Shown here one piece after another: positions 33,060 through 42,579 of a DNA stretch of 64,000 bases. This DNA comes from Timonella sp031979385 (GTDB taxonomy: Bacteria > Actinomycetota > Actinomycetes > Actinomycetales > Cellulomonadaceae). The stretch is taken from NCBI GenBank assembly GCA_031979385.1, contig DALZEF010000004.1:1-64000 (forward strand), written 5' to 3'. The notes below the pieces were generated by a model. The model was not told the DNA's origin, made no database searches, and was given only the letters and a program-made list of their open reading frames with translations. Numbering within the stretch: position 1 is the first letter of the stretch; every line of letters begins with the position of its first letter. Both the position numbers and the translations under genes were made by a program.

Positions 33060-35318
33060 TTATTCGAGGATCACGAGTTGCTGGGTCGCACGGGTCATCG
33101 CGACGTAGGTGTCAACAGCCGCAGCAACATCTGCCCCGAAGGTGCTCGGCTGCACCAGCACCACCAGATCAAACTCAAGTCCCTTGGCCAAAGTGGGCGT
33201 GAGCCAACTGATCCGATCCGTTTCACGTGAAACAGCACTGCCAGCATGAACGGAGTCATGTAGCCACGTCTCTGACGCGATCACGCATGCAACTCCTTCG
33301 GCATGCGAAGCCTCCCATTGAGCCAAAATCTCAGTGAGCGCATCAACTGTACGCCGTTCCACAGGAATACCCGTGGACCGTACCGAGGTCGGCACATCAG
33401 CATCAGCAAGCACCGACAGTACGACCGGTGCGGCAACATCCATGACCTCAGCTGGGGTCCGATAGTTCACCGTCAAGGTCGCTGAATGCACTGCCCCCGA
33501 ACCTGGAAGGCTGACCCCAACGCGGGTCAGGCGTTCCTCCCAAGACTCCGGGAAACCACCTCGTGCCTGTGCGCGGTCACCGACAATCGTGAAGTGTCGC
33601 GACGGGCACCGGCGCAGCAACATCTGCCATTCAGCATCCGTCAACTCCTGTGCTTCGTCTACGATGACATGCGCGAACGGGCCATCCAGCAGTGGTGGCT
33701 CGTCTGCCCAGCGTGCCGGATCGTCGACAAGCGCCTCTTGTAAATCTGTATGCCGCAACTGCGACATGAGTCCACTGCCGTTGTAGTCGGACTCGATGAG
33801 CGAGGCCGTGACCTCAGCGCGATACTCACGTTCCGCCGCACGCTCAGCATCGTGAATGCGTGAGCGTCGACTCGCGGTTTCGTCGCCGAGCACATGCCGA
33901 GCAGCATCGAGGAGCGGTAGGTCAGCAGAAGTCCACTCACCGCCGGTTCCCTCAAGACGACGCAACACAGCTCGGTCTTCCGGACTCAGCCATGGCGCGC
34001 ATAACCGCAAGAGCGCTGGCACCTCCCACAAATCGGCCACCACGTCCTCAGCGGACAGCAGCGGCCAGGCCCGATTGAGTTCCTTGCTCAACGTGATGTT
34101 CAGGGCCAGTGTGCTACGTATTTTCTCCGGCGCACCCTGAGCCTCAGATTTCTCCGCGAGAATGTCGAGCAGAGTTTCCCATATCTGGTCGCGTGCCTCA
34201 TTATGTGGCGTCCCATGCTCAACCGAAGCGAAGGCGTCCTCCCAATCGGAAGCGTTCACGTGCACCTTGCCCAACGGTGTTTCCACGATCATGTCCTTGG
34301 TCGGAACTTCCTCGTAGATGCTGATGGAACGTTTGATCGCATCAACCATGCGGAGATCGGACTTGAGCGTGGAAGCATGCACATCAGGTTCACCAGACAA
34401 CTCGCCGATGCCATCCAGAACACCCGGAACGAGATCGCCAAGAGTACACACCACAACCTCGGACTCGCCAAGACTCGGCAGGACGTTCGCCACATACGAG
34501 GCATACGGCCTGTGCGGACCCACAAACAGTACCCCGCCCCGCCGTTCCTTGAGTCGCGGCTGCGAATACATCAGGTACGCGGCCCGGTGCAGTGCGACCA
34601 CCGTCTTGCCTGTGCCTGGGCCACCTTTGACCACGAGTGGCACACCCGCATCGGCGCGGATGATCGCATCTTGATCAGCTTGAATGGTTGCCAGGACATC
34701 GCGCATCGCGCCTGAGCGGCTCGTGCCCAGGCTGGCAATGAACGACGACTGGTAATCCAGCGCCGCCCGCTCCGCCGGGTCTTCAAGACCGTCAACGGAG
34801 AACACCTCGTCCCAGTAGTCTGTGATTGTGCCGCGGCTCCACTGATACCTGCGGCGGCTCAGCAGGCCGGACGGTGCAGCGTGCGTCGCTGCGAAGAACG
34901 GTGCAGCGGCAGGCGTACGCCAGTCCACGAGAAGTTGTTGACCGTCCTCATCAAGCAACCCAATCCGGCCGATGTACACGACCCTTCCCGGTCCGTCAGA
35001 CTCCGGCGCAAGCACGAGCCGGCCCAGGCACAGGTCGATCCCGTAGCTTTCGAGCAGTTTGAGCCGGGCTGAGAGTCTGCGCACCTCCGCGTCACGCTCC
35101 ACGATGCCCTGACCGAGTGCCTCATGTGCCTGCCTGCGTGCGGCAAGCCGGGCTGTCACGTCTGCGGTCTGTCGTTCAAGGGCCGCCGATATCGCGGCGA
35201 AATGCCGCTCATCCTCGGCGATCAGGGTGGGGTTTGCCTTCGCGCTCAGTCGCTGGGGCAGTGCAAAGACGGTGTGTGTTTCGATTGACGACGATCCGGC
35301 AGTTGAACGCTCAGACAT
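33060..35318 (-). CDS. helR: HelR: UvrD-like RNA polymerase-recycling ATPase
   Basis: 752 aa. An N-terminal coiled-coil arm (residues ~25-90) and GRLVLAPESDGPGRVVYIGRIGLLDEDGQQLLVDWRTPAAAPFF are followed by Walker A VVKGGPGTGKTVVALHR, then VIVDEAQELTDAEWQMLLRR, TIVGDRAQARGG and the C-terminal LAKGLEFDLVVLV and YVAMTRATQQL of superfamily 1. This layout is that of HelD/HelR, which binds RNA polymerase and displaces stalled nucleic acid or rifamycins. The start at 35318 has GGAG at 8 bases. The rifamycin-associated element just upstream supports HelR. Confidence 0.9.
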   Translation of the reverse strand: MSERSTAGSSSIETHTVFALPQRLSAKANPTLIAEDERHFAAISAALERQTADVTARLAARRQAHEALGQGIVERDAEVRRLSARLKLLESYGIDLCLGRLVLAPESDGPGRVVYIGRIGLLDEDGQQLLVDWRTPAAAPFFAATHAAPSGLLSRRRYQWSRGTITDYWDEVFSVDGLEDPAERAALDYQSSFIASLGTSRSGAMRDVLATIQADQDAIIRADAGVPLVVKGGPGTGKTVVALHRAAYLMYSQPRLKERRGGVLFVGPHRPYASYVANVLPSLGESEVVVCTLGDLVPGVLDGIGELSGEPDVHASTLKSDLRMVDAIKRSISIYEEVPTKDMIVETPLGKVHVNASDWEDAFASVEHGTPHNEARDQIWETLLDILAEKSEAQGAPEKIRSTLALNITLSKELNRAWPLLSAEDVVADLWEVPALLRLCAPWLSPEDRAVLRRLEGTGGEWTSADLPLLDAARHVLGDETASRRSRIHDAERAAEREYRAEVTASLIESDYNGSGLMSQLRHTDLQEALVDDPARWADEPPLLDGPFAHVIVDEAQELTDAEWQMLLRRCPSRHFTIVGDRAQARGGFPESWEERLTRVGVSLPGSGAVHSATLTVNYRTPAEVMDVAAPVVLSVLADADVPTSVRSTGIPVERRTVDALTEILAQWEASHAEGVACVIASETWLHDSVHAGSAVSRETDRISWLTPTLAKGLEFDLVVLVQPSTFGADVAAAVDTYVAMTRATQQLVILE

Positions 35319-35372
35319 TACGTTGGCTCCGTGGCTGGTGGGCGGGCAGAGTCCACAATTGTGCACCACCAA

Positions 35373-35395
35373 GGGGGCCTTGCGGCAAGACCCCC
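35373..35395. promoter_or_regulatory. Rifamycin-associated element (RAE) upstream of helR
   Basis: A G-run, CCTTGCGGCAAGA, and a C-run form an interrupted palindrome (ggggg...ttgcggcaag...ccccc). This fits the known RAE, centred on CTTGCGGCAAG between G and C blocks, found before rifamycin-resistance genes of Actinobacteria. It lies 55-77 bases upstream of the helR start, next to an AT-rich tract (gaatatacgg on the minus strand) that may be the -10. It predicts induction of helR by rifamycins. Confidence 0.82.
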
Positions 35396-35529
35396 TGTGC
35401 CGTATATTCTGAAAATGCGAGAGGTTCACCAAATGGGTGGCCTCTTTTTTATGCCCGAGGGCTACGTACTTGACGTGAGACGAAGATGGGACATGGCCAG
35501 ATCGTCGTCAAGCAGTGGGCATAAGACAT

Positions 35530-35614
35530 ACTATTTGCGCGCGGTAGCGCAACTATTTGCGCAAGCGGCGCATCTAGCAGCGTAAACACTCCTCAGAGGC
35601 GTTCAACTATTTGC
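35530..35614. repeat. Three ACTATTTGCG repeats before the formate/nitrite transporter gene
   Basis: The decamer ACTATTTGCG occurs at 35530-35539, 35552-35561 and 35605-35614 in the same orientation. The first two share extended symmetry (TTGCGC-N6-GCGCAA). They lie 110-190 bases upstream of the transporter start in the 403-base gap between helR and that gene. They may be binding sites of a transcription factor. Besides these, the gap holds the RAE and the two promoters. Confidence 0.5.
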
Positions 35615-35721
35615 GTGCGTATCCGAAATCATGTGCACAGCAGGGTGAATAGTATGCCACCGCGGTCAACCCACACAGACGTCCCATGTTTCTTGTCAGA
35701 TAATCTGGGAGAATAATTCCC

Positions 35722-36588
35722 ATGGCTCCCGACCAGCAGAGACTCTTTCCCGGCACCCACTTCATCGCCACGGTCCTCGAAACCGCCGAGACCAAGGTGT
35801 CGATGTCGCGCACCATCGCGCAGGTGTACGTAATGCGTGCGGCAATGGCAGGAATCTTGATTGGTGTGTTCTACCTTGCTAACTACGCCGTGATTGCAGC
35901 GTTTGCGAGAGTCAGCCCCGACCTTGAGTCCGTCGGGAAGTTGGTTGGGGCGGTTGTATTCGGGTTCGCACTTGCGTTCATCTATTACACGAAGTCTGAG
36001 CTTTTGACCTCGAACATGATGATCACGACCATCGCGGTCTACTACAAGCGACTCCGCGTGCTGAACGCGGCATGGGTGATGGTCCTGTGCTTCCTCGGCA
36101 ACTTCCTAGGAGGCTTGCTCATCGCGGTGTTTGTGGCTGGTTCCACGCTGCTTGACGGTGCTGCCGGGGAAATGGTCAACCACTCGGTCGAAGTGAAACT
36201 TGCCTACGTCACCACCGATGCGGCAGCAGTTGGCGACCTGTTTGTGCGTGCGATCCTGTGTAACTTCCTCATCAATATTGCCATGCTGCTCGTGTACAAC
36301 GGCCTTGTGAAGACGGATGGGGTCAAGGTCATTGCGATGAACGTCGCGGTCATGCTCTTTGCGTTCCTTGGATTCGAGCACTCCGTCGCGAACACCGTCC
36401 TGTTCACCGTGCAGGGTCTGCGCGAGGGGATCGACGTTGCGGCGGCCGCTGCCAATGTGGGCGTGGCTCTCGCGGGAAACTTCATCGGTGGCGCAATTCT
36501 GATCGGTTGGTACTACGCGTATGCCAACGATGCCAAGCGCCGACTGCACCAGACAGAGGCGCTGACCGACTCGTCGGAAATGACGTAG
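35722..36588 (+). CDS. Formate/nitrite transporter (FNT) family protein
   Basis: 288 aa with six predicted membrane helices in the FNT arrangement: the first helix AMAGILIGVFYLANY, the cytosolic YTKSELLTSNMMI loop, ...AWVMVLCFLGNFLGGLLIAVFV, VRAILCNFLINIAMLLVYNG and the closing FIGGAILIGWYYAYA helix. The pentameric channel would move formate, nitrite or a related monovalent anion. The ribosome site is GGGAG. It is not in an operon with enzymes that would name the substrate. Confidence 0.86.
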   Translation: MAPDQQRLFPGTHFIATVLETAETKVSMSRTIAQVYVMRAAMAGILIGVFYLANYAVIAAFARVSPDLESVGKLVGAVVFGFALAFIYYTKSELLTSNMMITTIAVYYKRLRVLNAAWVMVLCFLGNFLGGLLIAVFVAGSTLLDGAAGEMVNHSVEVKLAYVTTDAAAVGDLFVRAILCNFLINIAMLLVYNGLVKTDGVKVIAMNVAVMLFAFLGFEHSVANTVLFTVQGLREGIDVAAAAANVGVALAGNFIGGAILIGWYYAYANDAKRRLHQTEALTDSSEMT

Positions 36589-36784
36589 CGCACCGCGCTA
36601 CCTCCTACAAGTCGGTCAGCCACACCTGTCTAGCAGGCGAAGTTTCCTGGGCCAACCGTCGGGTTGGCTTGGGTCGCAGTAGTGGTCGTAGAAGGCCGTT
36701 TAAGCAAATTGCCGTTGTTTAGTGAGTTGCTGGGGTCCGTGCGCTCGGTTAGGGCGCACGAGCCTGCTGTTGCACAATGGAGCA

Positions 36785-37408
36785 ATGAGTGGATTCAAGC
36801 GCAGTGTGGCACGGTTCGGTTTCAAGCTTTTCCGGTGGAATCATGTATCAACGGTCGCGCCAGAAAAGGGACAGCCGTCGATTCTGATTGGTGCCCCGCA
36901 CACGTCCAACTGGGACTTCATCATGATGCTGGGGATCGCGTGGGAGTTGGGCATCGATTTCCGATTCCTGGGCAAGGACTCACTGTTCAAGTTTCCACTT
37001 GGCCCGCTCATGCGCGCGCTCGGTGGCATTCCCGTGGACCGCAAGCGCCCATATGGGTTGGTGGAGAAGTTGGTTGCCGCAGCGGACGCCAACGACGAGT
37101 TCACTCTGGTTGTCACGCCTGAGGGCACGCGTGGGTCGGGCAAGTACTGGAAATCCGGGTTTTACCGGATTGCCACACAGACTGGCATTCCCGTGACGCT
37201 CGGGTACGTGGACCGCGAGTCTCGCACCTGCGGTCTGGGCGTCACCTTCACACCCACCGGTAATGTCCATGAGGACATGGATTTCGTGCGTGACTTCTAT
37301 AAGGACAAGTCGGGCTATCGCCCGCAGTTTCGGACAGAGCCACGCCTGCGCGAGGAAGACCGTGCGCCTGAGATTTCCGACGATTCCCCGGCTTCTCCTG
37401 ATGCCTAA
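36785..37408 (+). CDS. 1-acyl-glycerol-3-phosphate acyltransferase-like protein
   Basis: 207 aa. The HX4D catalytic motif is HTSNWD (residue ~39) and the phosphate-binding motif is TPEGTRGS (residue ~109), as in PlsC-type acyltransferases. The N-terminus has no clear TM. The start ATG has GGAG close by; an upstream GTG at 36722 would add an implausible 21 residues. The last ~45 coding bases (from 37363) belong to a direct repeat that recurs at 44029. Two small hairpins (36651-36668 and 36739-36759) lie in the gap before the gene. Confidence 0.85.
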   Translation: MSGFKRSVARFGFKLFRWNHVSTVAPEKGQPSILIGAPHTSNWDFIMMLGIAWELGIDFRFLGKDSLFKFPLGPLMRALGGIPVDRKRPYGLVEKLVAAADANDEFTLVVTPEGTRGSGKYWKSGFYRIATQTGIPVTLGYVDRESRTCGLGVTFTPTGNVHEDMDFVRDFYKDKSGYRPQFRTEPRLREEDRAPEISDDSPASPDA

Positions 37409-37569
37409 CCTCTAGTTGGTAGTCGGGTAGGTAGCCCAGTGGGGTGGCTCAACCGCGGGCCAGGACCGTTCAGTCGCGGAATCTATGTCGATGGGGCATT
37501 TTGGGTCCGCATACACATCATTAGTTAGTGCATGCGGACCAAAAATGCCCCATCGAGTTTTAGGCCTCG
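37363..37569. repeat. Direct repeat, left copy, with built-in terminator
   Basis: These 207 bases recur at 44029-44233 with few differences. The copy starts inside the acyltransferase gene and ends 8 bases before the stop of the LacI gene. It contains a 24-base near-perfect stem (37491-37514 against 37534-37557), a strong two-way terminator between convergent genes. Confidence 0.9.
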
Positions 37570-37576
37570 GCAGGAA

Positions 37577-38668
37577 TCATTCCGGTTCGGCTGCAAGACT
37601 GGGTGCAGACTCGCGTACGACCAGTTGCGTGGGCAAGATGATGGAACTCGGCTTCTCACCATTGATCAAACGGATCAACATCGTAGCCATCTGGTGTCCG
37701 AGATCATGGATAGGTTGACTGACGGTTGTCAGTGGCGGTTCGGTCTGCTCCGCAACACCGAGGTCGTCGAAACCCACCACCGCGATATCGTGGGGCACAG
37801 AGCGTGCGTGCGCGTTCAGTGTTTTGATAGCGCCAGCAGCCATGTTGTCCGACCCCACGAACACGGCATCGAGATCGGGATGGAGCTTAAGAAGCCGCTC
37901 CATCGCCTGAGCGCCACCCTCGCGGGTAAAATCTGCTTCTTCGACCGGGCCTGGTTCGCAACCTACACTCGTCATAGCATCAATAAAACCTTGGTATCGC
38001 GCCACAGATGCCTCAAGGTCCATAGGACCTGTGATCGCAGCGATGCGTCTACGTCCAGAGCGCCACAAATGCTCCGTGGCGCTTCGTGCACCTCCGCGAT
38101 TGTCGGCGTCGACATACCAGCAGGGTCCATCCACCAGCGGACGGCCACAGAACACCACGGGTATACCGGATGCTTGCGCGACCCGGGCCAACGGATCGTC
38201 ACTACGACTTGCCATCAGCATCACCCCATCGGCACGGCGTGCCCTGAGCATGCGTTCGAGTCGTGACTGGGCATCGGCCGATGACGCCAACATCAACGTA
38301 AGGTCTAACTCGGACAGCTCCAACGCTGTGGCGACTCCCACGATGACTTGTGAGAAGAACGGGTCACCAAAGAAGGTGGGCGCTTCATTAGCTACCACCA
38401 GCACCACTGTCCCCACTCTGCTGGTTGCGAGTGCGCGAGCTGTCGCATTGGGGATATAGCCGAGTTCGTCGGCTGCTCGCAGCACGGCTTCACGTTTGGC
38501 CGGGCTGACATGGCGGGCGTTGTTCATGGCGCGGGATGCCGCAGAGCGGGACACACCCGCGCGCAGTGCCACCTCGTCGAGAGTCGGAGGCTTCAGCGAG
38601 CCGCGTGACTTGGGACTGAACGGAGGCCTCGGGCCATGCGAGGAGCCGGACGTTGCAGGATCGGGCAT
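37577..38668 (-). CDS. CelR-like LacI-family cellulase regulator
   Basis: 363 aa. The HTH is PTLDEVALRAGVSRSAASRAMNNARHVSPAKR, the hinge is YIPNATARALATSR, and the ligand domain has GVMLMASRSDDPLARV, HLWRSGRRRIAAITGP and IAVVGFDDLGVAEQTEPPLTTV. Its neighbours are the two cellulase genes, and four TGGGAGCGCTCCCA-type boxes lie between them, matching the CelR system of actinomycetes in which cellobiose releases the repressor. The ATG at 38668 is chosen because upstream residues look non-native. Confidence 0.85.
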   Translation of the reverse strand: MPDPATSGSSHGPRPPFSPKSRGSLKPPTLDEVALRAGVSRSAASRAMNNARHVSPAKREAVLRAADELGYIPNATARALATSRVGTVVLVVANEAPTFFGDPFFSQVIVGVATALELSELDLTLMLASSADAQSRLERMLRARRADGVMLMASRSDDPLARVAQASGIPVVFCGRPLVDGPCWYVDADNRGGARSATEHLWRSGRRRIAAITGPMDLEASVARYQGFIDAMTSVGCEPGPVEEADFTREGGAQAMERLLKLHPDLDAVFVGSDNMAAGAIKTLNAHARSVPHDIAVVGFDDLGVAEQTEPPLTTVSQPIHDLGHQMATMLIRLINGEKPSSIILPTQLVVRESAPSLAAEPE

Positions 38669-38785
38669 GATCGCTAGCCTACTACTGCTCTGGAGAGCCC
38701 CTCCATTGGCGCGCCGTGTCCCTGGAACCAACGAGGAGCACAGGGACACGGCGCGACACACGAGACACTAGGAGTGGGGAAGTAA

Positions 38786-41700
38786 CTAGCTCGTGACACT
38801 CCGTCCACGACGAACGATGCCAGCGAGAACAGTGCCAACGGCAAGCAAGATGATGGCAGTGAGTACGGCCCACATCACGCGTGCACCGGTGGAGGCTAGT
38901 TTTTCAGCCTCGTCAGCCTCGTCGGCGTCGTCGGCCTCGTCCGTCACATCTATCTTTCCGCCGGAGCCGTCACCTTCCGTCCGATCATCAGTCACTGGCA
39001 ACCCTGCATCATCACAGTCAGTTACCTCCGTCACTGTGAGGGTCGCGTGATCGGTGTAGAAACCGCCGAACCTATTGGACGCATAGACGCGGAAATGTGT
39101 TCCATCATCATCCAGCGCCGCTGTCACGGAAAGTGTCGCGGACGTTGCGCCAGCGATGTCGCTCCACACTCCATCGATAAGCTGTTGCCACTGGAGTGAA
39201 GGAGACGGGCTTCCAGTTGCTGAGACCGAGAACTCGGCCTTGGTCCCTTCCGCCACGGTGATGTCCTGTGGTGGGGCCGAGACATTCACAACCTGCCCGG
39301 CACCGGCCTGATTGCCAGATGCTTGATCGGCGATGAATGAGGCCACCCAAGACATCGCGGAGTTCCAGTTGACCGTAATCTCATTCGTTGACCATGAATG
39401 GATACTGTCTGTATAGCAGAACTGCGGTGCACACATGTGGTCGGGGGAATACAGCCCTTGAATGACCGGGTCCCACGTCGCTGTCATGGAGTTCGGTCCA
39501 CCCGAGACAGACCCGGCAGGCGGGTTTGGAAGCGAGGGTTCCAGAGAGCGTGCAAACCATCGGCTGTGCTGATTCTCGGAGTACACATGACCATAGCCTG
39601 TGATGTAGGACAGGTTCAGGGCGTTGCGTCCCAGTAGGTAGTCCATGGACTCCAGCACCGCATCAGCGAACCGCTGGTCACTGGTGATATCAAATGCTGT
39701 CCCCATGACCACCTGGTTGTTGAGGATCGCACTGTTTGAACCCCAGTCGTACTCACCATCCGCGCCAGGATATGCGGTTCCAAACGGCTCGTTGCGCTGC
39801 CAGTCGAGGTAGCGTTCCGCGGCATCGATCACTGACTGCCGAATCTGGGCACGCCCTGGGATCTGTGATTCAACCGTTGCGAGGTTGAGGCGGCCCAATG
39901 CGGCTGTTTCAAACCAGTTGAACCCACCCGTCGTCCAAATATCCGCAGTGTGATAGTCACTAGCGAGCACATAGTCCTCAAACTCCTGCTCACCAGTAGT
40001 CAGGTACATCTCCGCTGCTGCCCAATAGAACTCGTCGAGGGCATTATCGTCGTCGTAGGGGCCACTACCAGGGCTTGGATTGTCGTTAGGTGCAGGAGCG
40101 TAAAGTTCCGGTGTTGCGAGTGCTGCCTCCCATGCCACCCGGCCCGCAGCGAGCAAGTCGGCAGCAAACGCAGAGTCGTACTCGGCCCACAACCGTGCAC
40201 CTTGCGCGGCGACAGCGGCAAAGTTCAAGGTAGCGGCTGTCGAAGGACGGTGCAGATAGCGTTCCTGCGGATCATCTGTCGGTAGGAGAGGCAAGCCGGT
40301 CCAGTTGAGATCCGCGATTTTGTGATGAACCATGCCGGCATACATGAGAGCGTCTGCAGGTACCTGCATGCTCATCATCCACTCCAGCTGCCACCGCGCC
40401 TCATCCAGCGCATCGGGGATTCCATTGCTGCTTTCGTCTAGTGGGATGTTCAAGGTTCCGTCACCAAGGTCGGCATCCACTGCCGTAGGGCTGTAGAAGG
40501 TGCGCTCGTAGGTGCTGAGGATCTGCGCCACGGCGATCCCGCCGTTGACCACGTATTTGCCGTGGTCTCCGGCGTCATACCAGCCACCAACGACGTCGGA
40601 AGTGTAGTTGCACTCCCAGTCTGCGTACATCCAGTACGTGCCCTCTTTTTCAGGGGTGAGGCAGGCAACGCCGTAGTCACCCAAGTTGGCGCTTCCGCTA
40701 ACTAGAGTGCCATCGGAGTTGTTGGTGTGTCCGGCAACTCTTGCGTATTCGTCGCCAACGATGGACCCATCAATGTCGATCCCGCTGCGCGCTAGGTAGA
40801 AGTAGTTCAGCGCGTCATATCGAAGTTGCTGGTAGATGTCCGCATCGATGACGAACTCGTAGCTCTCTTCGCCGTCTGCGGCCAAGGTGTAGGTCCCCGG
40901 TGTGGTGAAGTCGCCGAAGTCGATTTCGTGCACGTTCAGACCGGCACTCTGGTCGACACCCGCAGGAACCGTAGCGCCGGAAGCGACCGTACTGTTTGCG
41001 GGGTTCAGGAGTTCCCACGTGACCGGTTCGGTCGCACTAGTGACGAGTGTTGCTTGCTTAGGTCCGTCGGGGAGGTATCCCACCTGGTTCACGCGCACAC
41101 GGGAGCCGGTATCGGGGGTGTATGCCTCCGGCGCGGTGTCACTCAGTAGTGAGACATTGTCTAACTGAAACGTCCATGCCGAGGATGCGCCGCCCACTTG
41201 GAAGGTTAGATCGCCTGTGCCGATCTCCTCACCAGGCTGGAGTGGAAATCCTTCTGGAGCAGTGAAGGTGTACGAATAGTTCGTGAGATCTGATGTGAGG
41301 GGTACATTCCATTCGTGGAGGACGGTGTACGGATCATCGTCGTCACCTAGCACTACTCGCAGTGCGCGATTGTCCGTTGAGCTCGCATCGAATGAGAGCG
41401 TATAGGTAGTTTCCGGTGTGATGATGATGCCGGGGTAGCCGATGATCTGGTCCCACCGGTTCGTCGTGCCGGGTCCGAGATAGGTGTGTAGAACGCCATC
41501 AAGAACCTCTGCCGTCACGTCATTTCCGGCCACGTAGAACGGGTTGAGGGTTCCATGCTCGAAGTCGCCGCCTACGATCAGTTCGTTCGGCTCGGTGGGT
41601 GCGGTTGGACCGGTTGGCTCAGTTGGCCCTGTTGTGTCGCCGGTGATCGAGAGATTGTCAAAGCAGAACGTGAACGGTTGGTCCTGAGCGCCCAACTGGA

Positions 41701-42214
41701 ATGAGATGTTTCCCTCTCGAGTGCTCCAGTTATCTGTTAATGGCGAGTCCGGATTCTGGCTAGTGGTGGGCCAGTCAGCTGGAGTGAAGTCGAATTCGAC
41801 ATGTTGAACTGTCGATGTGCCGTCGAGATCGATTGTGCGTCCAAATGCGGCCGGGTATCCAACTCCTCCTTGCATGGGAATGCTGACTGGACTGGTGGCG
41901 TAAGCGTCGAACGACACGGTGTAGGTCGCGTCCTTCACGTATGTCACGCCGTCAAGTTGCGCAGCGATGCTCCAGGGGTCGTCGCCGGCCTGAGCCGTGG
42001 CGCAGAACTCTTCGTTATCGGTTGAGCTTGAGACCTCTCCTGTGTTGGCATAGGTGTACCAATCATGGGTGACTCCATTAGCGAAGTCATGGGTTTGGCC
42101 GCTCAGAGCGGCAACTGCCGCGGGTATTGCCGTGGATGTGACTAAGAGGCCTAGCGCAACTGTGCTGGCCATTAGTGCCGCACGGCGGGCACGTGGGTGA
42201 TGCAGGGAAACCAC
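38786..42214 (-). CDS. Cell-wall-anchored GH9 cellulase with two CBM4-type modules
   Basis: 1142 aa. In order: signal peptide (to about residue 36), two CBM4/9-like beta-sandwich modules (~36-195 and ~210-360), the N-terminal Ig-like domain of GH9 (~370-455, RVNQVGYLPDGPKQATLV), the GH9 domain (~460-920), an Ig-like module (~955-1045), an Asp/Glu-rich linker, the sorting signal LASTG with a hydrophobic helix and a basic tail. Catalytic signatures: GGWYDAGDHGKYV (base Asp), GHVYSENQHSRW and STNEITVNWN (acid Glu). It should be an endo- or processive endoglucanase attached by a class E-type sortase. Confidence 0.93.
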   Translation of the reverse strand: MVSLHHPRARRAALMASTVALGLLVTSTAIPAAVAALSGQTHDFANGVTHDWYTYANTGEVSSSTDNEEFCATAQAGDDPWSIAAQLDGVTYVKDATYTVSFDAYATSPVSIPMQGGVGYPAAFGRTIDLDGTSTVQHVEFDFTPADWPTTSQNPDSPLTDNWSTREGNISFQLGAQDQPFTFCFDNLSITGDTTGPTEPTGPTAPTEPNELIVGGDFEHGTLNPFYVAGNDVTAEVLDGVLHTYLGPGTTNRWDQIIGYPGIIITPETTYTLSFDASSTDNRALRVVLGDDDDPYTVLHEWNVPLTSDLTNYSYTFTAPEGFPLQPGEEIGTGDLTFQVGGASSAWTFQLDNVSLLSDTAPEAYTPDTGSRVRVNQVGYLPDGPKQATLVTSATEPVTWELLNPANSTVASGATVPAGVDQSAGLNVHEIDFGDFTTPGTYTLAADGEESYEFVIDADIYQQLRYDALNYFYLARSGIDIDGSIVGDEYARVAGHTNNSDGTLVSGSANLGDYGVACLTPEKEGTYWMYADWECNYTSDVVGGWYDAGDHGKYVVNGGIAVAQILSTYERTFYSPTAVDADLGDGTLNIPLDESSNGIPDALDEARWQLEWMMSMQVPADALMYAGMVHHKIADLNWTGLPLLPTDDPQERYLHRPSTAATLNFAAVAAQGARLWAEYDSAFAADLLAAGRVAWEAALATPELYAPAPNDNPSPGSGPYDDDNALDEFYWAAAEMYLTTGEQEFEDYVLASDYHTADIWTTGGFNWFETAALGRLNLATVESQIPGRAQIRQSVIDAAERYLDWQRNEPFGTAYPGADGEYDWGSNSAILNNQVVMGTAFDITSDQRFADAVLESMDYLLGRNALNLSYITGYGHVYSENQHSRWFARSLEPSLPNPPAGSVSGGPNSMTATWDPVIQGLYSPDHMCAPQFCYTDSIHSWSTNEITVNWNSAMSWVASFIADQASGNQAGAGQVVNVSAPPQDITVAEGTKAEFSVSATGSPSPSLQWQQLIDGVWSDIAGATSATLSVTAALDDDGTHFRVYASNRFGGFYTDHATLTVTEVTDCDDAGLPVTDDRTEGDGSGGKIDVTDEADDADEADEAEKLASTGARVMWAVLTAIILLAVGTVLAGIVRRGRSVTS

Positions 42215-42230
42215 ACTGTCTCCATTTCTG

Positions 42231-42244
42231 TGGGAGCGCTCTCA
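42231..42244. promoter_or_regulatory. CelR box 1 (GH9 side)
   Basis: TGGGAGCGCTCTCA differs from the 14-base palindrome TGGGAGCGCTCCCA at one position. It lies 17 bases upstream of the GH9 start on the coding strand, within the probable 5' leader, where bound repressor would block transcription. Confidence 0.8.
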
Positions 42245-42315
42245 CGGTCGAGAGTGTAGGGCGCCATCCGAAAAGGTGTGCTTGGAACATAGCACCTACT
42301 GTTCCCTTGCGCTAG

Positions 42316-42329
42316 TGGGATCGCTTCCA
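42316..42329. promoter_or_regulatory. CelR box 2 (GH9 side)
   Basis: TGGGATCGCTTCCA keeps the outer TGGGA and TCCA and the central CG of the CelR palindrome. It lies 102 bases upstream of the GH9 start, probably at or upstream of its -35 region. Confidence 0.7.
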
Positions 42330-42431
42330 GTTTTTAGATTCCCTTCAAGCTTCACATTGAAGGGAGCGCGCATTTTTGCTGATAGAAAGCATATATGACG
42401 CCTGATTTCCCCTGTTGCCGATGAGAAGGTC

Positions 42432-42445
42432 CGGGAGCGCTTCCA
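42432..42445. promoter_or_regulatory. CelR box 3 (GH6 side)
   Basis: CGGGAGCGCTTCCA matches the CelR palindrome except at positions 1 and 11. It lies about 164 bases upstream of the GH6 start and could act on both divergent genes. Confidence 0.7.
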
Positions 42446-42535
42446 AAATATGGCTCGCTGGGCGTGAGACTCTGGTTGCTGTGCTGCGGTCTGCGCGGTG
42501 GGGACTCGTCACCCCTCGGGGGTGGGCCATAGTCC

Positions 42536-42565
42536 TTGACAGTCCTCAGTCCTGCTCCGTAGGGT
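42536..42565 (+). promoter_or_regulatory. Promoter of the GH6 gene
   Basis: A consensus -35 TTGACA (42536-42541) and TAGGGT (42560-42565) are separated by 18 bases. Transcription would begin near 42572, placing CelR box 4 in the first bases of the leader. No equally clear promoter is seen for GH9. Confidence 0.6.
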
Positions 42566-42579
42566 CAATCGTGCACAAC

